The translations under genes were made by a program, and so were the position numbers. This document shows, piece after piece, positions 52,882 through 61,306 of a DNA stretch of 64,000 nt. The stretch is from positions 36,038-100,037 of the forward strand of contig JBGSWL010000008.1 in the NCBI GenBank assembly GCA_041752455.1. The letters run 5' to 3'. Below the pieces are notes generated by a model. It was not told the DNA's origin and made no database searches. It saw only the letters and a program-made list of their open reading frames with translations. This stretch comes from JBGSWL01 sp041752455. Its GTDB lineage: Bacteria; Pseudomonadota; Alphaproteobacteria; Rhizobiales; Rhizobiaceae. Every line of letters starts with the position of its first letter. Within the stretch, counting starts at the first letter, position 1.

Positions 52882-54402
52882 TCAGGCCGAAGCGGCCAGC
52901 CGCGCCTGCTTTTCCCGGCGGCGCTGCACGGAGGAAGAAAGGCCCATGGCCTCGCGGTATTTGGCAACCGTACGCCGGGCAATCTCGACACCTTCAGTCG
53001 CGAGCCGCTCGACGATGGCATCGTCGGACAGGACCTGGCTCGGCACTTCGGCGTCGATCATCTCGCGGATGCGCTGGCGGACGCTTTCGGAGGAATGATC
53101 CTCGCTGCCCGGACCCGTGCCGGTGATCGCGACGGTGAAAAAATAGCGGAATTCGAAAAGACCGCGCGGCGTCAGCATGTATTTGTTCGCCGAGACGCGG
53201 CTGACGGTCGATTCATGCATGGAAATGGCGTCGGCAACCGAGCGCATTGTCATCGGCCGCAACCGGCTGACACCGTGAACCAGAAAGGCATCCTGCTGGC
53301 GCACGATTTCGGCCGCGACCTTCAGGATCGTTGTCGCGCGCTGGTCGAGTGCCCGCTCCAGCCAGTTGGCATCCTGCAGGCACTGCGACATGAAGGCCTT
53401 GCCCTCATCATCGAGACGGCCGGCAGTGACCGTTGCATGGTAGGTGCGGTCGACCAGAACCTTCGGCAGGACTTCGTCGTTGAGTTCGATGTGCCAACTG
53501 CCGTCGGGGGCTGGAAACACATCCACATCGTGCACGATGCCTTCATTGCCGCTGCCTGCATAGGCAAGGCCGGGATGCGGATCGAGACGGCGGATTTCTT
53601 CCAGCATGTCGATCAGGTCGGTTTCGTCGACCGCGCAGATTCGCGACAGGGCGCGGAAGTCGCGCCGCGCCAGCAGAGGGAGATTGGCGAGAAGCGCCTC
53701 CATTGCCGGGTCGAGACGGTCGCGGCGCGCGCATTGCAGGCGCAGGCATTCGGCAAGGTCGCGCGCAAAAATTCCGGGCGGATCGAAGGTCTGCAGCACG
53801 CCCAGCACCGCCTCGATGTCGGCGCGCTCGCAGTCGAGGCGCTCTGCCACATCGTCAAGGTCAGCCTCCAGATAGCCGCGCTCGTCCAGAAGATCGGCCA
53901 GTTCCATGGCGATGATCCGGTCACCGCGATGGCGAAGCGCCAGCGGCACCTGTTCGGCAACGATCTCGCGCAGCGTGCGAGCCGTGGTGGCGAAATCCTC
54001 GATGCTCCAGTTGCTCTCCGATGTCTCGGCGCCATTGCCCTGCCCGCGCATCGGCGCTTCGCCGGGTTTGTCGTGCATGGTGCCAGGGCCGTCGCCGCGA
54101 CCGGGATCATCGGGATAGAGGTTTTCCACCGACGAATCGAACGTATCGGCCATGCTTTCGGCGGTTGGTGCATCGGCGGTTTCGCGGCGGTCAAACACCG
54201 CTTCATCGACAACCGGCTCGACGGCGATCGATACCGGTGCCGTGTCACCGACCTCAAGCAGCGGATTGCGCTCGACCTGTTCGGCGACGAAAAGCTGCAG
54301 TTCGGCATGGGTCAACTGCAACAGCCGGATCGACTGAAGCAATTGCGGCGTCATCACCATTGACTGGGACTGACGCATGTTGAGACGTGCCGAAAGCGCC
54401 AT
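52882..54402 (-). CDS. rpoN: RNA polymerase sigma-54 factor
   Basis: Sigma-54 directs transcription from -24/-12 promoters with enhancer-binding activators. The 506-residue product has the Gln-rich region I (MRQSQSMVMTPQLLQSIRLLQL-type start), the acidic region II, the HTH (RSVADAISMHESTVSRVSANKY) and the RpoN box (ARRTVAKYREAMG). ATG 54402 matches the family N-terminus MALSARLN; an ATG four codons upstream abuts the ribosome site too closely. It follows lptB. Confidence 0.97.
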   Translation of the reverse strand: MALSARLNMRQSQSMVMTPQLLQSIRLLQLTHAELQLFVAEQVERNPLLEVGDTAPVSIAVEPVVDEAVFDRRETADAPTAESMADTFDSSVENLYPDDPGRGDGPGTMHDKPGEAPMRGQGNGAETSESNWSIEDFATTARTLREIVAEQVPLALRHRGDRIIAMELADLLDERGYLEADLDDVAERLDCERADIEAVLGVLQTFDPPGIFARDLAECLRLQCARRDRLDPAMEALLANLPLLARRDFRALSRICAVDETDLIDMLEEIRRLDPHPGLAYAGSGNEGIVHDVDVFPAPDGSWHIELNDEVLPKVLVDRTYHATVTAGRLDDEGKAFMSQCLQDANWLERALDQRATTILKVAAEIVRQQDAFLVHGVSRLRPMTMRSVADAISMHESTVSRVSANKYMLTPRGLFEFRYFFTVAITGTGPGSEDHSSESVRQRIREMIDAEVPSQVLSDDAIVERLATEGVEIARRTVAKYREAMGLSSSVQRRREKQARLAASA

Positions 54403-54520
54403 GCGGGCGATCATCTCCCTTGGGGCCGGATTGGCCCGAGAGTTGCATGTTCGCATTAAAGCGGGCTTAAGCGGCGATATCCAGACCCATGGTTTGCGCC
54501 ATTGGTCGCGCACGTGCACG

Positions 54521-55324
54521 TCACAGCGAGAAGCTGTCGCCGAGATACAATCGGCGGACGTCGGCATTGGCGATGATGTCGGCCGGTTTGCCATGCGTCA
54601 GGACCCGCCCGGCATGGATGATGTAGGCGCGGTCGATGAGACCGAGCGTTTCGCGCACATTGTGATCGGTGATCAGGACGCCGATCCCGCGTGCGGTCAG
54701 ATGCCGGACCAGCCCCTGAATGTCGGCGACGGCAATCGGATCGACACCCGCAAACGGCTCGTCCAGCAGCATGAAGGCCGGGTCGGAAGCCAAGGCCCGT
54801 GCAATTTCGCAGCGACGGCGCTCCCCGCCCGACAGCGCAATCGAGGGCGACTTGCGCAGGTGACTGATGTGAAATTCTTCAAGCAGGCTGTCGAGCTTGT
54901 GCTGGCGCTTGCGCCGGTCGGGTTCAACCACCTCGAGCACGGCGAGGATGTTCTTTTCGACGGTAAGCCCGCGGAAGATCGAAGCTTCCTGCGGCAGATA
55001 GCCGATGCCGAGCCGGGCGCGCTGATACATCGGCATCTGGGTCACGTCGTTGCCGTCGATCAGGATCTGGCCTTCATCGACCGGGATCAGTCCGGTGACC
55101 ATGTAGAAGCTGGTTGTCTTGCCGGCGCCATTCGGGCCCAACAGGCCAACGGCTTCGCCGGCGCGCACCGCCATGGAAGCGCCGTCCACCACGCGGCGGC
55201 CGCGATAGCTTTTCGTCAGGCCTCGGGCGATCAGCGTTCCGGCAAGATTGCCGCCGTTCAGCCCGGCCGGAACCAGATGTGCACTCGCATTGACTGACTT
55301 GCGGCGGCGAAGCGGCCAGATCAC
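54521..55324 (-). CDS. lptB: LPS export ABC transporter ATPase LptB
   Basis: LptB powers lipopolysaccharide extraction from the inner membrane with LptFG. The 267-residue product has Walker A GPNGAGKTTSFY, signature LSGGERRRCEIARAL and Walker B FMLLDEPFAGVDP. The N-terminal 35 residues before the ATPase core are an alphaproteobacterial-type extension. The start is GTG 55324, overlapping the lptA TGA (GTGA). rpoN follows. Confidence 0.95.
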   Translation of the reverse strand: MIWPLRRRKSVNASAHLVPAGLNGGNLAGTLIARGLTKSYRGRRVVDGASMAVRAGEAVGLLGPNGAGKTTSFYMVTGLIPVDEGQILIDGNDVTQMPMYQRARLGIGYLPQEASIFRGLTVEKNILAVLEVVEPDRRKRQHKLDSLLEEFHISHLRKSPSIALSGGERRRCEIARALASDPAFMLLDEPFAGVDPIAVADIQGLVRHLTARGIGVLITDHNVRETLGLIDRAYIIHAGRVLTHGKPADIIANADVRRLYLGDSFSL

Positions 55325-55884
55325 GGGCGGTTCTGCGGCTGGATCAGAATGGTCGGACGGCTTGCGCCCGTGCCGCAACCTTCCAGCTTGGCGCGGCTGT
55401 TGCGCATGTTCACCGTGAGCTTGCACCCGGTGGCAACATTGCCGTCTTCGGAAAGGGTCACGCGCTTGCCCGAGAGTGTCAGGATTTCGGAGGCCATGTC
55501 GAAGGTTCCGGTCTCGCCGGTGGCAACTTGCGTTCCCGACTGGATATTGACGCCATTGCTGGCTTCGAGCCGGTCGATCTGGGCACCGCCGGTCGCGACA
55601 GATCCGTCGGCGTTGCGGACATAGTAGATTTCCAGCTTGCCGGTTCGCAGGATCGTTTCACCTTGGACAACGCGCACATTGCCTTCAAAGATCGCCTTGC
55701 CCTGGTCTTCGAGAACTTCGAGCCGGTCGCCATCAACCTGCACCGGCTTGTCGGAGGTCATCGTCATCGCGCTACCGGACAGCTGAGCTTGAACCGGCAC
55801 GCTCCATGCGAACATGGCCGCAAGCAGAGCAGCTGTCCCCGCCATCACGTGGCGTCCGGAGGTTGAATGATCGATCAGGCTCAT
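55321..55884 (-). CDS. lptA: LPS transport periplasmic protein LptA
   Basis: LptA forms the periplasmic bridge for LPS between LptC and LptD. The 187-residue product has a signal peptide ending PVQAQ and the OstA-like domain (DKPVQVDGDRLEVLEDQGKA, FEGNVRVVQGETILRTGKLE). Its ATG overlaps the lptC TGA (ATGA), and its stop overlaps the lptB start. Confidence 0.93.
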   Translation of the reverse strand: MSLIDHSTSGRHVMAGTAALLAAMFAWSVPVQAQLSGSAMTMTSDKPVQVDGDRLEVLEDQGKAIFEGNVRVVQGETILRTGKLEIYYVRNADGSVATGGAQIDRLEASNGVNIQSGTQVATGETGTFDMASEILTLSGKRVTLSEDGNVATGCKLTVNMRNSRAKLEGCGTGASRPTILIQPQNRP

Positions 55885-56561
55885 TGTGGTGGCTCCACCG
55901 GGTTGGCGCTGTTGGCAGGGGCAGGTGCCGAAGCAGGAATCGCAGACCCTTGTATCACCACGCTGACATCTTTTTCAAAGACCAGACGCTTGCCGCCATT
56001 TTCGATCACCAGGGTGTCCGCAATGATGCTGCTGCCCGGCTGTTCGATGGTGACTTCGCCGGAGGCGGAGACCGAGCCGCTGGCCATGTCGATTTCAGCG
56101 CGGGAGAATTCGGCTTTCAGGCCGTCGGAGGTTTCCAGCACCGACCGGCTGTCCAGCGTCAGAAAATTGCGGTCAGGATCGAAGCGGCCGGTATCGGAGG
56201 TCAGCCATGCATTGCCGCCGCCTTCCATTTCCAGATCGGCGCGCAGTCCGTCGAGCGAAATCTGGCTGTCCCCGATGACCTGTGTCGCGGTACGCGCGGC
56301 CACCCTATAGGCGCGCTTGTCCGGGGTGAAACCATCCAGCTTTGGATCGGCCATCACCAGCTTGCCATCGACAATGGTCGAACCGGCGAGATTGACGTCA
56401 ACGGCGGCAATGCCCATCCGCGCGACGACCATGACGATCACCACCCCGACGACGGCCACCACAGCAACCGCGGGCAGCGCCCATTTCAGGATGCGCACGC
56501 GTCCGGAGTGGCTGGCTGCGTTCCGGTAGATCTGCCGCTTCCTGTCAGTGGGCTGGAGCAT
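55881..56561 (-). CDS. lptC: LPS export protein LptC
   Basis: LptC is the bitopic inner-membrane protein that passes LPS from LptFG to LptA. The 226-residue product has one N-terminal membrane helix (about residues 26-49) and a periplasmic LptC/OstA-like domain (NAWLTSDTGRFDPDRNFLTL, SASGEVTIEQPGSSIIADTL). It starts the lptC-lptA-lptB-rpoN run. In many rhizobia rnd precedes it; here ihfB is divergent instead. Confidence 0.9.
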   Translation of the reverse strand: MLQPTDRKRQIYRNAASHSGRVRILKWALPAVAVVAVVGVVIVMVVARMGIAAVDVNLAGSTIVDGKLVMADPKLDGFTPDKRAYRVAARTATQVIGDSQISLDGLRADLEMEGGGNAWLTSDTGRFDPDRNFLTLDSRSVLETSDGLKAEFSRAEIDMASGSVSASGEVTIEQPGSSIIADTLVIENGGKRLVFEKDVSVVIQGSAIPASAPAPANSANPVEPPQ

Positions 56562-56855
56562 TGTGATTCAGTCCGGTGTCAGCGAGTTTTGATCGACGGT
56601 CGGAAAATGGCATTCTTCGTCAAAGGCTGGATATGGAGACGCGGTAGGTGCGTAATGTGGTTCTTTTGCGATCAAACTAACCTGGGTTCTTGAGAAGGAA
56701 CTGTTTGGCCTGTTGAATGTCGCCGGTGTTGGCGTCCGGAAACGTGAACAACTCCCGCGGTTACCGTAAATCCAACGCAACTTTGGGCTTTTCCTTGACG
56801 CCCGCGTTGCGGTTTGGCACTTTGAATTTGCAACAAAAAGAAGTTGGGCCCCCCC
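56562..56855 (+). other. lptC-ihfB divergent intergenic region
   Basis: These 294 bases hold no recognisable gene. On the plus strand TTGACG at 56795-56800 is a possible -35 box for ihfB, but the -10 region (CACTTT at 17 bases) is poor. I saw no clear promoter for lptC and no convincing terminator. Confidence 0.35.
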
Positions 56856-57140
56856 ATGATCAAGTCCGAACTGGTTACGATCATTGCCAACCGAAACCCG
56901 CACCTCTATCAACGCGATGTGGAGAACATCGTCAATGCGGTGCTCGACGAGATCACGGACACGCTAGCTGCAGGCAATCGTGTCGAACTGCGTGGCTTTG
57001 GTGCCTTTTCGGTCAAGTCGCGCCCGGCGCGCGAAGGCCGCAATCCCCGCACCGGCGATACGGTTCTGGTTGAAGAAAAATGGGTGCCATTTTTCAAGAC
57101 CGGCAAGGAATTGCGTGAACGCCTGAACGGCGGCGCCTGA
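56856..57140 (+). CDS. ihfB: Integration host factor subunit beta
   Basis: IhfB pairs with IhfA to bend DNA at specific sites, assisting sigma-54 promoters among others. The 94-residue product has the HU/IHF fold with VELRGFGAFSVKSRPAREGRNPRTG, containing the beta-arm and the Pro that intercalates DNA. ATG 56856 begins MIKSELVTIIA. It lies 16 bases before the LapA-like gene. The nearby rpoN gene is a sensible functional neighbour. Confidence 0.96.
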   Translation: MIKSELVTIIANRNPHLYQRDVENIVNAVLDEITDTLAAGNRVELRGFGAFSVKSRPAREGRNPRTGDTVLVEEKWVPFFKTGKELRERLNGGA

Positions 57141-57156
57141 GGAGCCCAGGACGACC

Positions 57157-57501
57157 ATGATGCGCCGCGTTTTTCATGTGCTGATCTCGATCCCCGTGGC
57201 AATTGCGCTGATCGCGCTGATGGTGGCCAATCGCCAGTCGGTGCCGCTTTCGATCGACGTGTTCAATCCTGGCAATCCGGCGCTGACCTTCAACGCGCCA
57301 TTCTTTGTCTGGCTGGTGGGCGCAGCCGCCATCGGTGTTGTCATCGGCGGCATTGCCACTTGGTTTGCGGACGGCAAAATTCGCCGCGACCGCCGGGAAT
57401 TGCGCAAGCAAGCCCAGCAATTGCGTTACGAGGTCGAAGACACCAAGCGCAAGACCGGCGTGAACAATCCCGCAGCGCAGTCGCTGCTTTTGCAGCGCTG
57501 A
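57157..57501 (+). CDS. LapA-domain (DUF1049) membrane protein
   Basis: The 114-residue protein has two membrane helices (about 6-24 and 46-68) and a C-terminal coiled-coil-like basic tail, the LipopolysaccharideA-assembly (LapA/DUF1049) layout. E. coli LapA with LapB adjusts LPS synthesis, but short rhizobial members are uncharacterised. It is probably co-transcribed with ihfB. Confidence 0.82.
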   Translation: MMRRVFHVLISIPVAIALIALMVANRQSVPLSIDVFNPGNPALTFNAPFFVWLVGAAAIGVVIGGIATWFADGKIRRDRRELRKQAQQLRYEVEDTKRKTGVNNPAAQSLLLQR

Positions 57502-57537
57502 TCTTTCAAAGCGCCGGAGCGTTGCGGGGTGGTTCCT

Positions 57538-57633
57538 TCAGCCAACCACGTAGACGATTATCGCCAGCACGAGGCAGATCACCAGCCCCCAGAAGACAAC
57601 TGTTCCGGCGTTTTCACGGTAAGTATCTGCCAT
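57538..57633 (-). CDS. 31-residue single-helix membrane protein, function unknown
   Basis: This short frame starts with ATG 57633, with GGGGA about 6 bases upstream, and ends at TGA 57538. It begins MADTYRENAGTVVFWG and continues as one uninterrupted hydrophobic helix (about residues 11-30) ending YVVG. The polar N-terminus followed by a clean membrane helix and good ribosome site suggest a real small protein. I do not recognise its family. It is antisense to nothing and lies between the LapA-like gene and a methyltransferase gene. Confidence 0.5.
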   Translation of the reverse strand: MADTYRENAGTVVFWGLVICLVLAIIVYVVG

Positions 57634-57764
57634 TTCTGTCCCCGTCTTTGATCCCGGACTTCACCCGGCATGCTGAACATTCCAAGGGCGGCTGTCACGG
57701 TCAAGACTGGCAGGCCAGTGACCGACCCTTTCCGTGGGGCGTCATTTGCGCTAGCGGCTAGGCG

Positions 57765-58877
57765 ATGAAGCCGAAAAAACCAGACCGCAACCGCAAGATG
57801 CCCGACCGGCCCGGACCTGCCTCCCCGGGCACCGGTGAGACCGGCGGTTTCCGTCCGAAGCCGAAACACGCAGCTCCGCGCGCCGTTCCTGCTGCCGCAG
57901 CGACCGACGGTACCATCGAACCATCGCCAGCCGCAAAAGTCCGTCGCACAGGCCGTCGGCCGTCCGAACGCCTTCCCGTCATCCTCGAGACGCCCGGCGG
58001 CCGCGACCATGCGCTGATCGATACCGGCGATGGTGAAAAACTGGAGCGCTACGGCGCCATTACCATCGTGCGGCCCGAACAACAGGCGATCTGGCCGAAG
58101 GCCGCACCGGACCGCTGGGCTGATGCCGATGCGATTTTCACCGGAGACACCGATGAAGAAGGCGTCGGACGCTGGCGCTTCCCGAAGAAGCCGCTCGGCG
58201 AGACCTGGGCGATGGCGTTTGATGATGTGGCCTATCTTGGCCGCTTCACTTCGTTCCGTCATGTCGGCGTGTTTCCCGAACAGGCGACCCATTGGCGCGC
58301 CATGCAACAGGCGATCGCCACCGCCGGCCGTGAGGTCTCGGTGCTCAACCTGTTCGGCTATACCGGCGTTGCCTCATTGGTTGCGGCCAAGGCAGGCGCG
58401 CGCGTCACCCATGTCGATGCGTCGAAAAAGGCGGTCGGCTGGGCGCGCGAGAACCAGGAGTTCGCCGGGCTTGAGAAGGCACCGATCCGCTGGATCTGCG
58501 ATGACGCGCCGAAATTCGTCGCCCGCGAAGCGCGCCGAGGCAATACCTACGACATCATCCTGCTCGATCCGCCGGCCTATGGGCGCGGTCCGGCTGGCGA
58601 GGTCTGGCAGTTGTTCGATCACCTGCCTGCCATGCTGGACGGATGCCGCGACATCATGAGTCAAAAGCCGCTGATGCTTGTCCTGACGGCCTATGCGATC
58701 CGCGCGTCGTTTTATGCGATGCATGAAGCAATGGCCGAGGCGATGACCGGCTTTGCCGCGCCGGGCCGCATCGAATCCGGCGAACTCATCATTCGCGAGG
58801 AAGCCGCAGGACGGGCGCTGTCGACCTCGATGTTCAGCCGCTGGGTCGCCGACGCCGAAGCGGGGGCAAAGCCATGA
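57765..58877 (+). CDS. RlmI-like class I rRNA methyltransferase
   Basis: The 370-residue protein has a Rossmann methyltransferase domain with SAM motif VLNLFGYTGVASLVAAKAGA, acidic strand VTHVDASKKAV, and the catalytic-type motif DIILLDPPAYGRG. This resembles RlmI/RlmK-type m5C or m2G 23S rRNA methyltransferases. The N-terminal about 70 residues are low-complexity (Pro, Ala, Arg, Lys) and no PUA domain is visible. The target is unknown. Its stop overlaps the next start (ATGA), coupling it to an RNA methyltransferase gene. Confidence 0.82.
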   Translation: MKPKKPDRNRKMPDRPGPASPGTGETGGFRPKPKHAAPRAVPAAAATDGTIEPSPAAKVRRTGRRPSERLPVILETPGGRDHALIDTGDGEKLERYGAITIVRPEQQAIWPKAAPDRWADADAIFTGDTDEEGVGRWRFPKKPLGETWAMAFDDVAYLGRFTSFRHVGVFPEQATHWRAMQQAIATAGREVSVLNLFGYTGVASLVAAKAGARVTHVDASKKAVGWARENQEFAGLEKAPIRWICDDAPKFVAREARRGNTYDIILLDPPAYGRGPAGEVWQLFDHLPAMLDGCRDIMSQKPLMLVLTAYAIRASFYAMHEAMAEAMTGFAAPGRIESGELIIREEAAGRALSTSMFSRWVADAEAGAKP

Positions 58878-59728
58878 GCCAGCCGCAAGCGACATCGGGG
58901 CGGATCAAGGAAGTCACGTCCGCCGCCAATCCGATCATCAAGGACATCAAGCTTCTCGAGAAGAAGCGCCACCGCGACGAGGAGAACGCGTTTCTTGCCG
59001 AAGGCATGAAGCTGGTGATCGATGCGATGGAGGCCGGTTGGCGGGTGCGCACATTGATCCACGCCACATCGCAGCGAGGCAACGATGCTGTCGAGGCGCT
59101 TGCGGCGCGCGTGGTCGCATCAGGCGCGGACGTGCTGATCGTGCCGGAGCGGCTTTTGTCGACGATCACCCGCAAGGACAATCCGCAAATGGTCGTCGCG
59201 GTCATCGAGCGGCGTTTTCTCGATGCATCCTCAATCAAGCCAAAAGACGACGAGGTGTGGATTGCGCTCGACCGCGTACGCGATCCCGGCAATCTCGGCA
59301 CCATCATCCGCACCGCCGATGCGGCTGGTGTCACCGGCGTCCTCTTGGTCGGCGAGACGACCGACCCGTTCGCGCCCGAAGCGGTGCGCGCCACCATGGG
59401 CTCGATCTTTGCCGTGCCGGTCGCGCGCATCAGCGAAGATGATTTCTCGTCTCTGTGCCGTTCCTGGCCCGGCCAGATCATCGGTACGCATCTGAAGGGC
59501 TCGGTCGACTACCGCCAGCCGGACTACGCGAAGGGGCCAGTGATGCTGTTCATGGGCAACGAGCAGGCCGGTCTGACCGATGACCTTGCAGCGCTCTGCA
59601 CGACATTGGTGCGCATACCGCAGATGGGGCGCGCCGATTCGCTCAATCTGGCGGTCGCGACAGCGGTTGCGCTCTACGAAATCCGCCGCCACGCCTTTCC
59701 GGCCATTTCCGCAGAGGCTGCGCGATGA
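58874..59728 (+). CDS. SpoU/TrmH-family RNA 2'-O-methyltransferase
   Basis: The 284-residue SPOUT enzyme has an N-terminal substrate-binding domain (ENAFLAEGMKLVIDAMEAG) and the SpoU motifs: motif 1 VRDPGNLGTIIRTADAAG, motif 2 MLFMGNEQAGL and motif 3 IPQMGRADSLNLAVATAV. RlmB-like action on 23S rRNA is likely, but tRNA is possible. The start overlaps the upstream stop and its own stop overlaps lspA, giving a tightly coupled three-gene unit. Confidence 0.9.
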   Translation: MSQPQATSGRIKEVTSAANPIIKDIKLLEKKRHRDEENAFLAEGMKLVIDAMEAGWRVRTLIHATSQRGNDAVEALAARVVASGADVLIVPERLLSTITRKDNPQMVVAVIERRFLDASSIKPKDDEVWIALDRVRDPGNLGTIIRTADAAGVTGVLLVGETTDPFAPEAVRATMGSIFAVPVARISEDDFSSLCRSWPGQIIGTHLKGSVDYRQPDYAKGPVMLFMGNEQAGLTDDLAALCTTLVRIPQMGRADSLNLAVATAVALYEIRRHAFPAISAEAAR

Positions 59729-60201
59729 AACGCTTTCTGACAGGTGCGGCGGCAGTGACCGCCGGTGTCATCGCCGACCAGATCATCAAGGGTCTGGTCG
59801 AGCGCCACATGGACTATCAGGAGCGCATCGACCTCCTGCCGTTTTTTGCCCTGTACCGGACCCACAACACCGGCATCGCCTTCTCGATGTTTGCCGGTGC
59901 CGGGCCGCTGGTTCTGGCGGCGATAGCCGTTGCCGTCAGCGGTTTCGTGACCTGGCTCTGGATTTCCAGCCCGCCGAAGCGGCGTCTCTCCCATGCGGGA
60001 TTTGCGCTGATCATCGGCGGGGCGATCGGCAATCTGATCGACCGCATCCAGCACGGCTATGTGGTCGACTATTTCCTGTTTCACTTGCCGCAATGGTCGT
60101 TTGCGGTCTTCAACCTCGCAGACGCGGCGATCACGGTCGGGGCCGGGCTTGTGCTGCTCGACGAACTTCTGGCACTGCGGAAGAAGCCCGAAAAACATTG
60201 A
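59725..60201 (+). CDS. lspA: Lipoprotein signal peptidase (signal peptidase II)
   Basis: LspA cleaves the signal peptide of diacylated prolipoproteins in the inner membrane. The 158-residue product has four membrane helices and the aspartate dyad Asp106 (GNLIDRIQHGYVVDYF) and Asp133 (FNLADAAI), plus HNTGIAFSMF. ATG 59725 overlaps the preceding TGA (ATGA). It is slightly short but complete. Lnt at 31-32.6 kb performs the next step. Confidence 0.97.
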   Translation: MKRFLTGAAAVTAGVIADQIIKGLVERHMDYQERIDLLPFFALYRTHNTGIAFSMFAGAGPLVLAAIAVAVSGFVTWLWISSPPKRRLSHAGFALIIGGAIGNLIDRIQHGYVVDYFLFHLPQWSFAVFNLADAAITVGAGLVLLDELLALRKKPEKH

Positions 60202-60253
60202 CGCAGGCGTTGGCGATGGCCAGTCTCCGCCAAAACCACGTCAGGAGAATACC

Positions 60254-61249
60254 GTGATCGAAGCTTTTTCCGCCATCGTCGTTTCGCGCGATGACAACAA
60301 GGTCCAGTCGGTCACCACGCAGACGATGACCGTCGATGACCTGATGGATGGCGATGTTGTCGTTCGCGTCGAGGCAACCACCGTGAACTACAAGGATGGC
60401 CTTGCGATCACCGGCAAGTCGCCGGTGGTGCGCCGCTGGCCGATGATCCCCGGCATCGACTTTGCCGGAACGGTGGTTTCCTCGTCGCACCCGGCATGGC
60501 GCGAAGGCGATGCGGTCATTCTCAACGGCTGGGGCGTGGGCGAAGTCCACTATGGCGCCTATGCCGGCATGACGCGGGTGTCCGGCGACTGGTTGATCGC
60601 GCGCCCCACCGCGTTGACGCCGCTCGAAGCCATGGCAATCGGCACCGCCGGCTACACGGCGATGCTCAGCGTGCTGGCGCTCGAGCGCGCCGGGATCACC
60701 CCGGACCGTGGACCGGTGATTGTCACCGGCGCTGCGGGCGGCGTCGGAACGGTGGCGATCGCGGTTCTCGCCAAGCTCGGCTACCATGTGATTGCCTCGA
60801 CCGGCCGGGTCGACGAAAGCGCCTTCCTGACCGGCTTGGGTGCGGCAGAAATCATCGACCGGGCCGAACTTTCGGCGCCCGGCAAGCCGCTTGGCAAGGA
60901 GCGCTGGGCGGCAGGCGTCGATGCGGTCGGCTCGGTGACGCTTGCCAATGTGCTGGCCCAGACCATGCAGGGCGGGGCGATTGCTGCCTTCGGCCTTGCG
61001 CAGGGCATGGACCTGCCGACGACGGTCGCACCATTCATCCTGCGCGGTGTTTCGCTGCTCGGGATCGATTCGGTGATGGCACCCAAGCCACGCCGCGAGG
61101 AAGCATGGGCGCGCCTCGTCGAGGATCTCGCCCGCGACAAGCTTGCTTCGCTTTCGACGACCATCGGCTTTGGTGACATCATCGAAACCGCCAAGGGCAT
61201 TCTCGACGGCAAGGTCCGTGGCCGCGTCACGGTCGACATGACCGCCTGA
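60254..61249 (+). CDS. AcuI/YhdH-family NADPH-dependent oxidoreductase
   Basis: The 331-residue medium-chain dehydrogenase begins IEAFSAIVVSRDD and has NYKDGLAITGKSPVVRRWPMIPG and the cofactor motif VIVTGAAGGVGTVAIAVLAKLG. The AcuI/YhdH branch reduces acryloyl-CoA to propionyl-CoA. Zinc ligands are absent, as in this branch. The start is GTG 60254 after AGGAG; an upstream ATG inside lspA is unlikely. Confidence 0.9.
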   Translation: MIEAFSAIVVSRDDNKVQSVTTQTMTVDDLMDGDVVVRVEATTVNYKDGLAITGKSPVVRRWPMIPGIDFAGTVVSSSHPAWREGDAVILNGWGVGEVHYGAYAGMTRVSGDWLIARPTALTPLEAMAIGTAGYTAMLSVLALERAGITPDRGPVIVTGAAGGVGTVAIAVLAKLGYHVIASTGRVDESAFLTGLGAAEIIDRAELSAPGKPLGKERWAAGVDAVGSVTLANVLAQTMQGGAIAAFGLAQGMDLPTTVAPFILRGVSLLGIDSVMAPKPRREEAWARLVEDLARDKLASLSTTIGFGDIIETAKGILDGKVRGRVTVDMTA

Positions 61250-61306
61250 AACTGACGGAAACCTCAAGGCAACCTGTTGTCAACCATGGTCTGGTATTGT
61301 CGGGCC

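Noticed and set aside
56815..56831. Sigma-54-like promoter (TGGCAC...TTGC) upstream of ihfB
   Set aside because: The GG and GC elements are 12 bases apart rather than the required 10, so sigma-54 should not recognise it despite the nearby rpoN gene.
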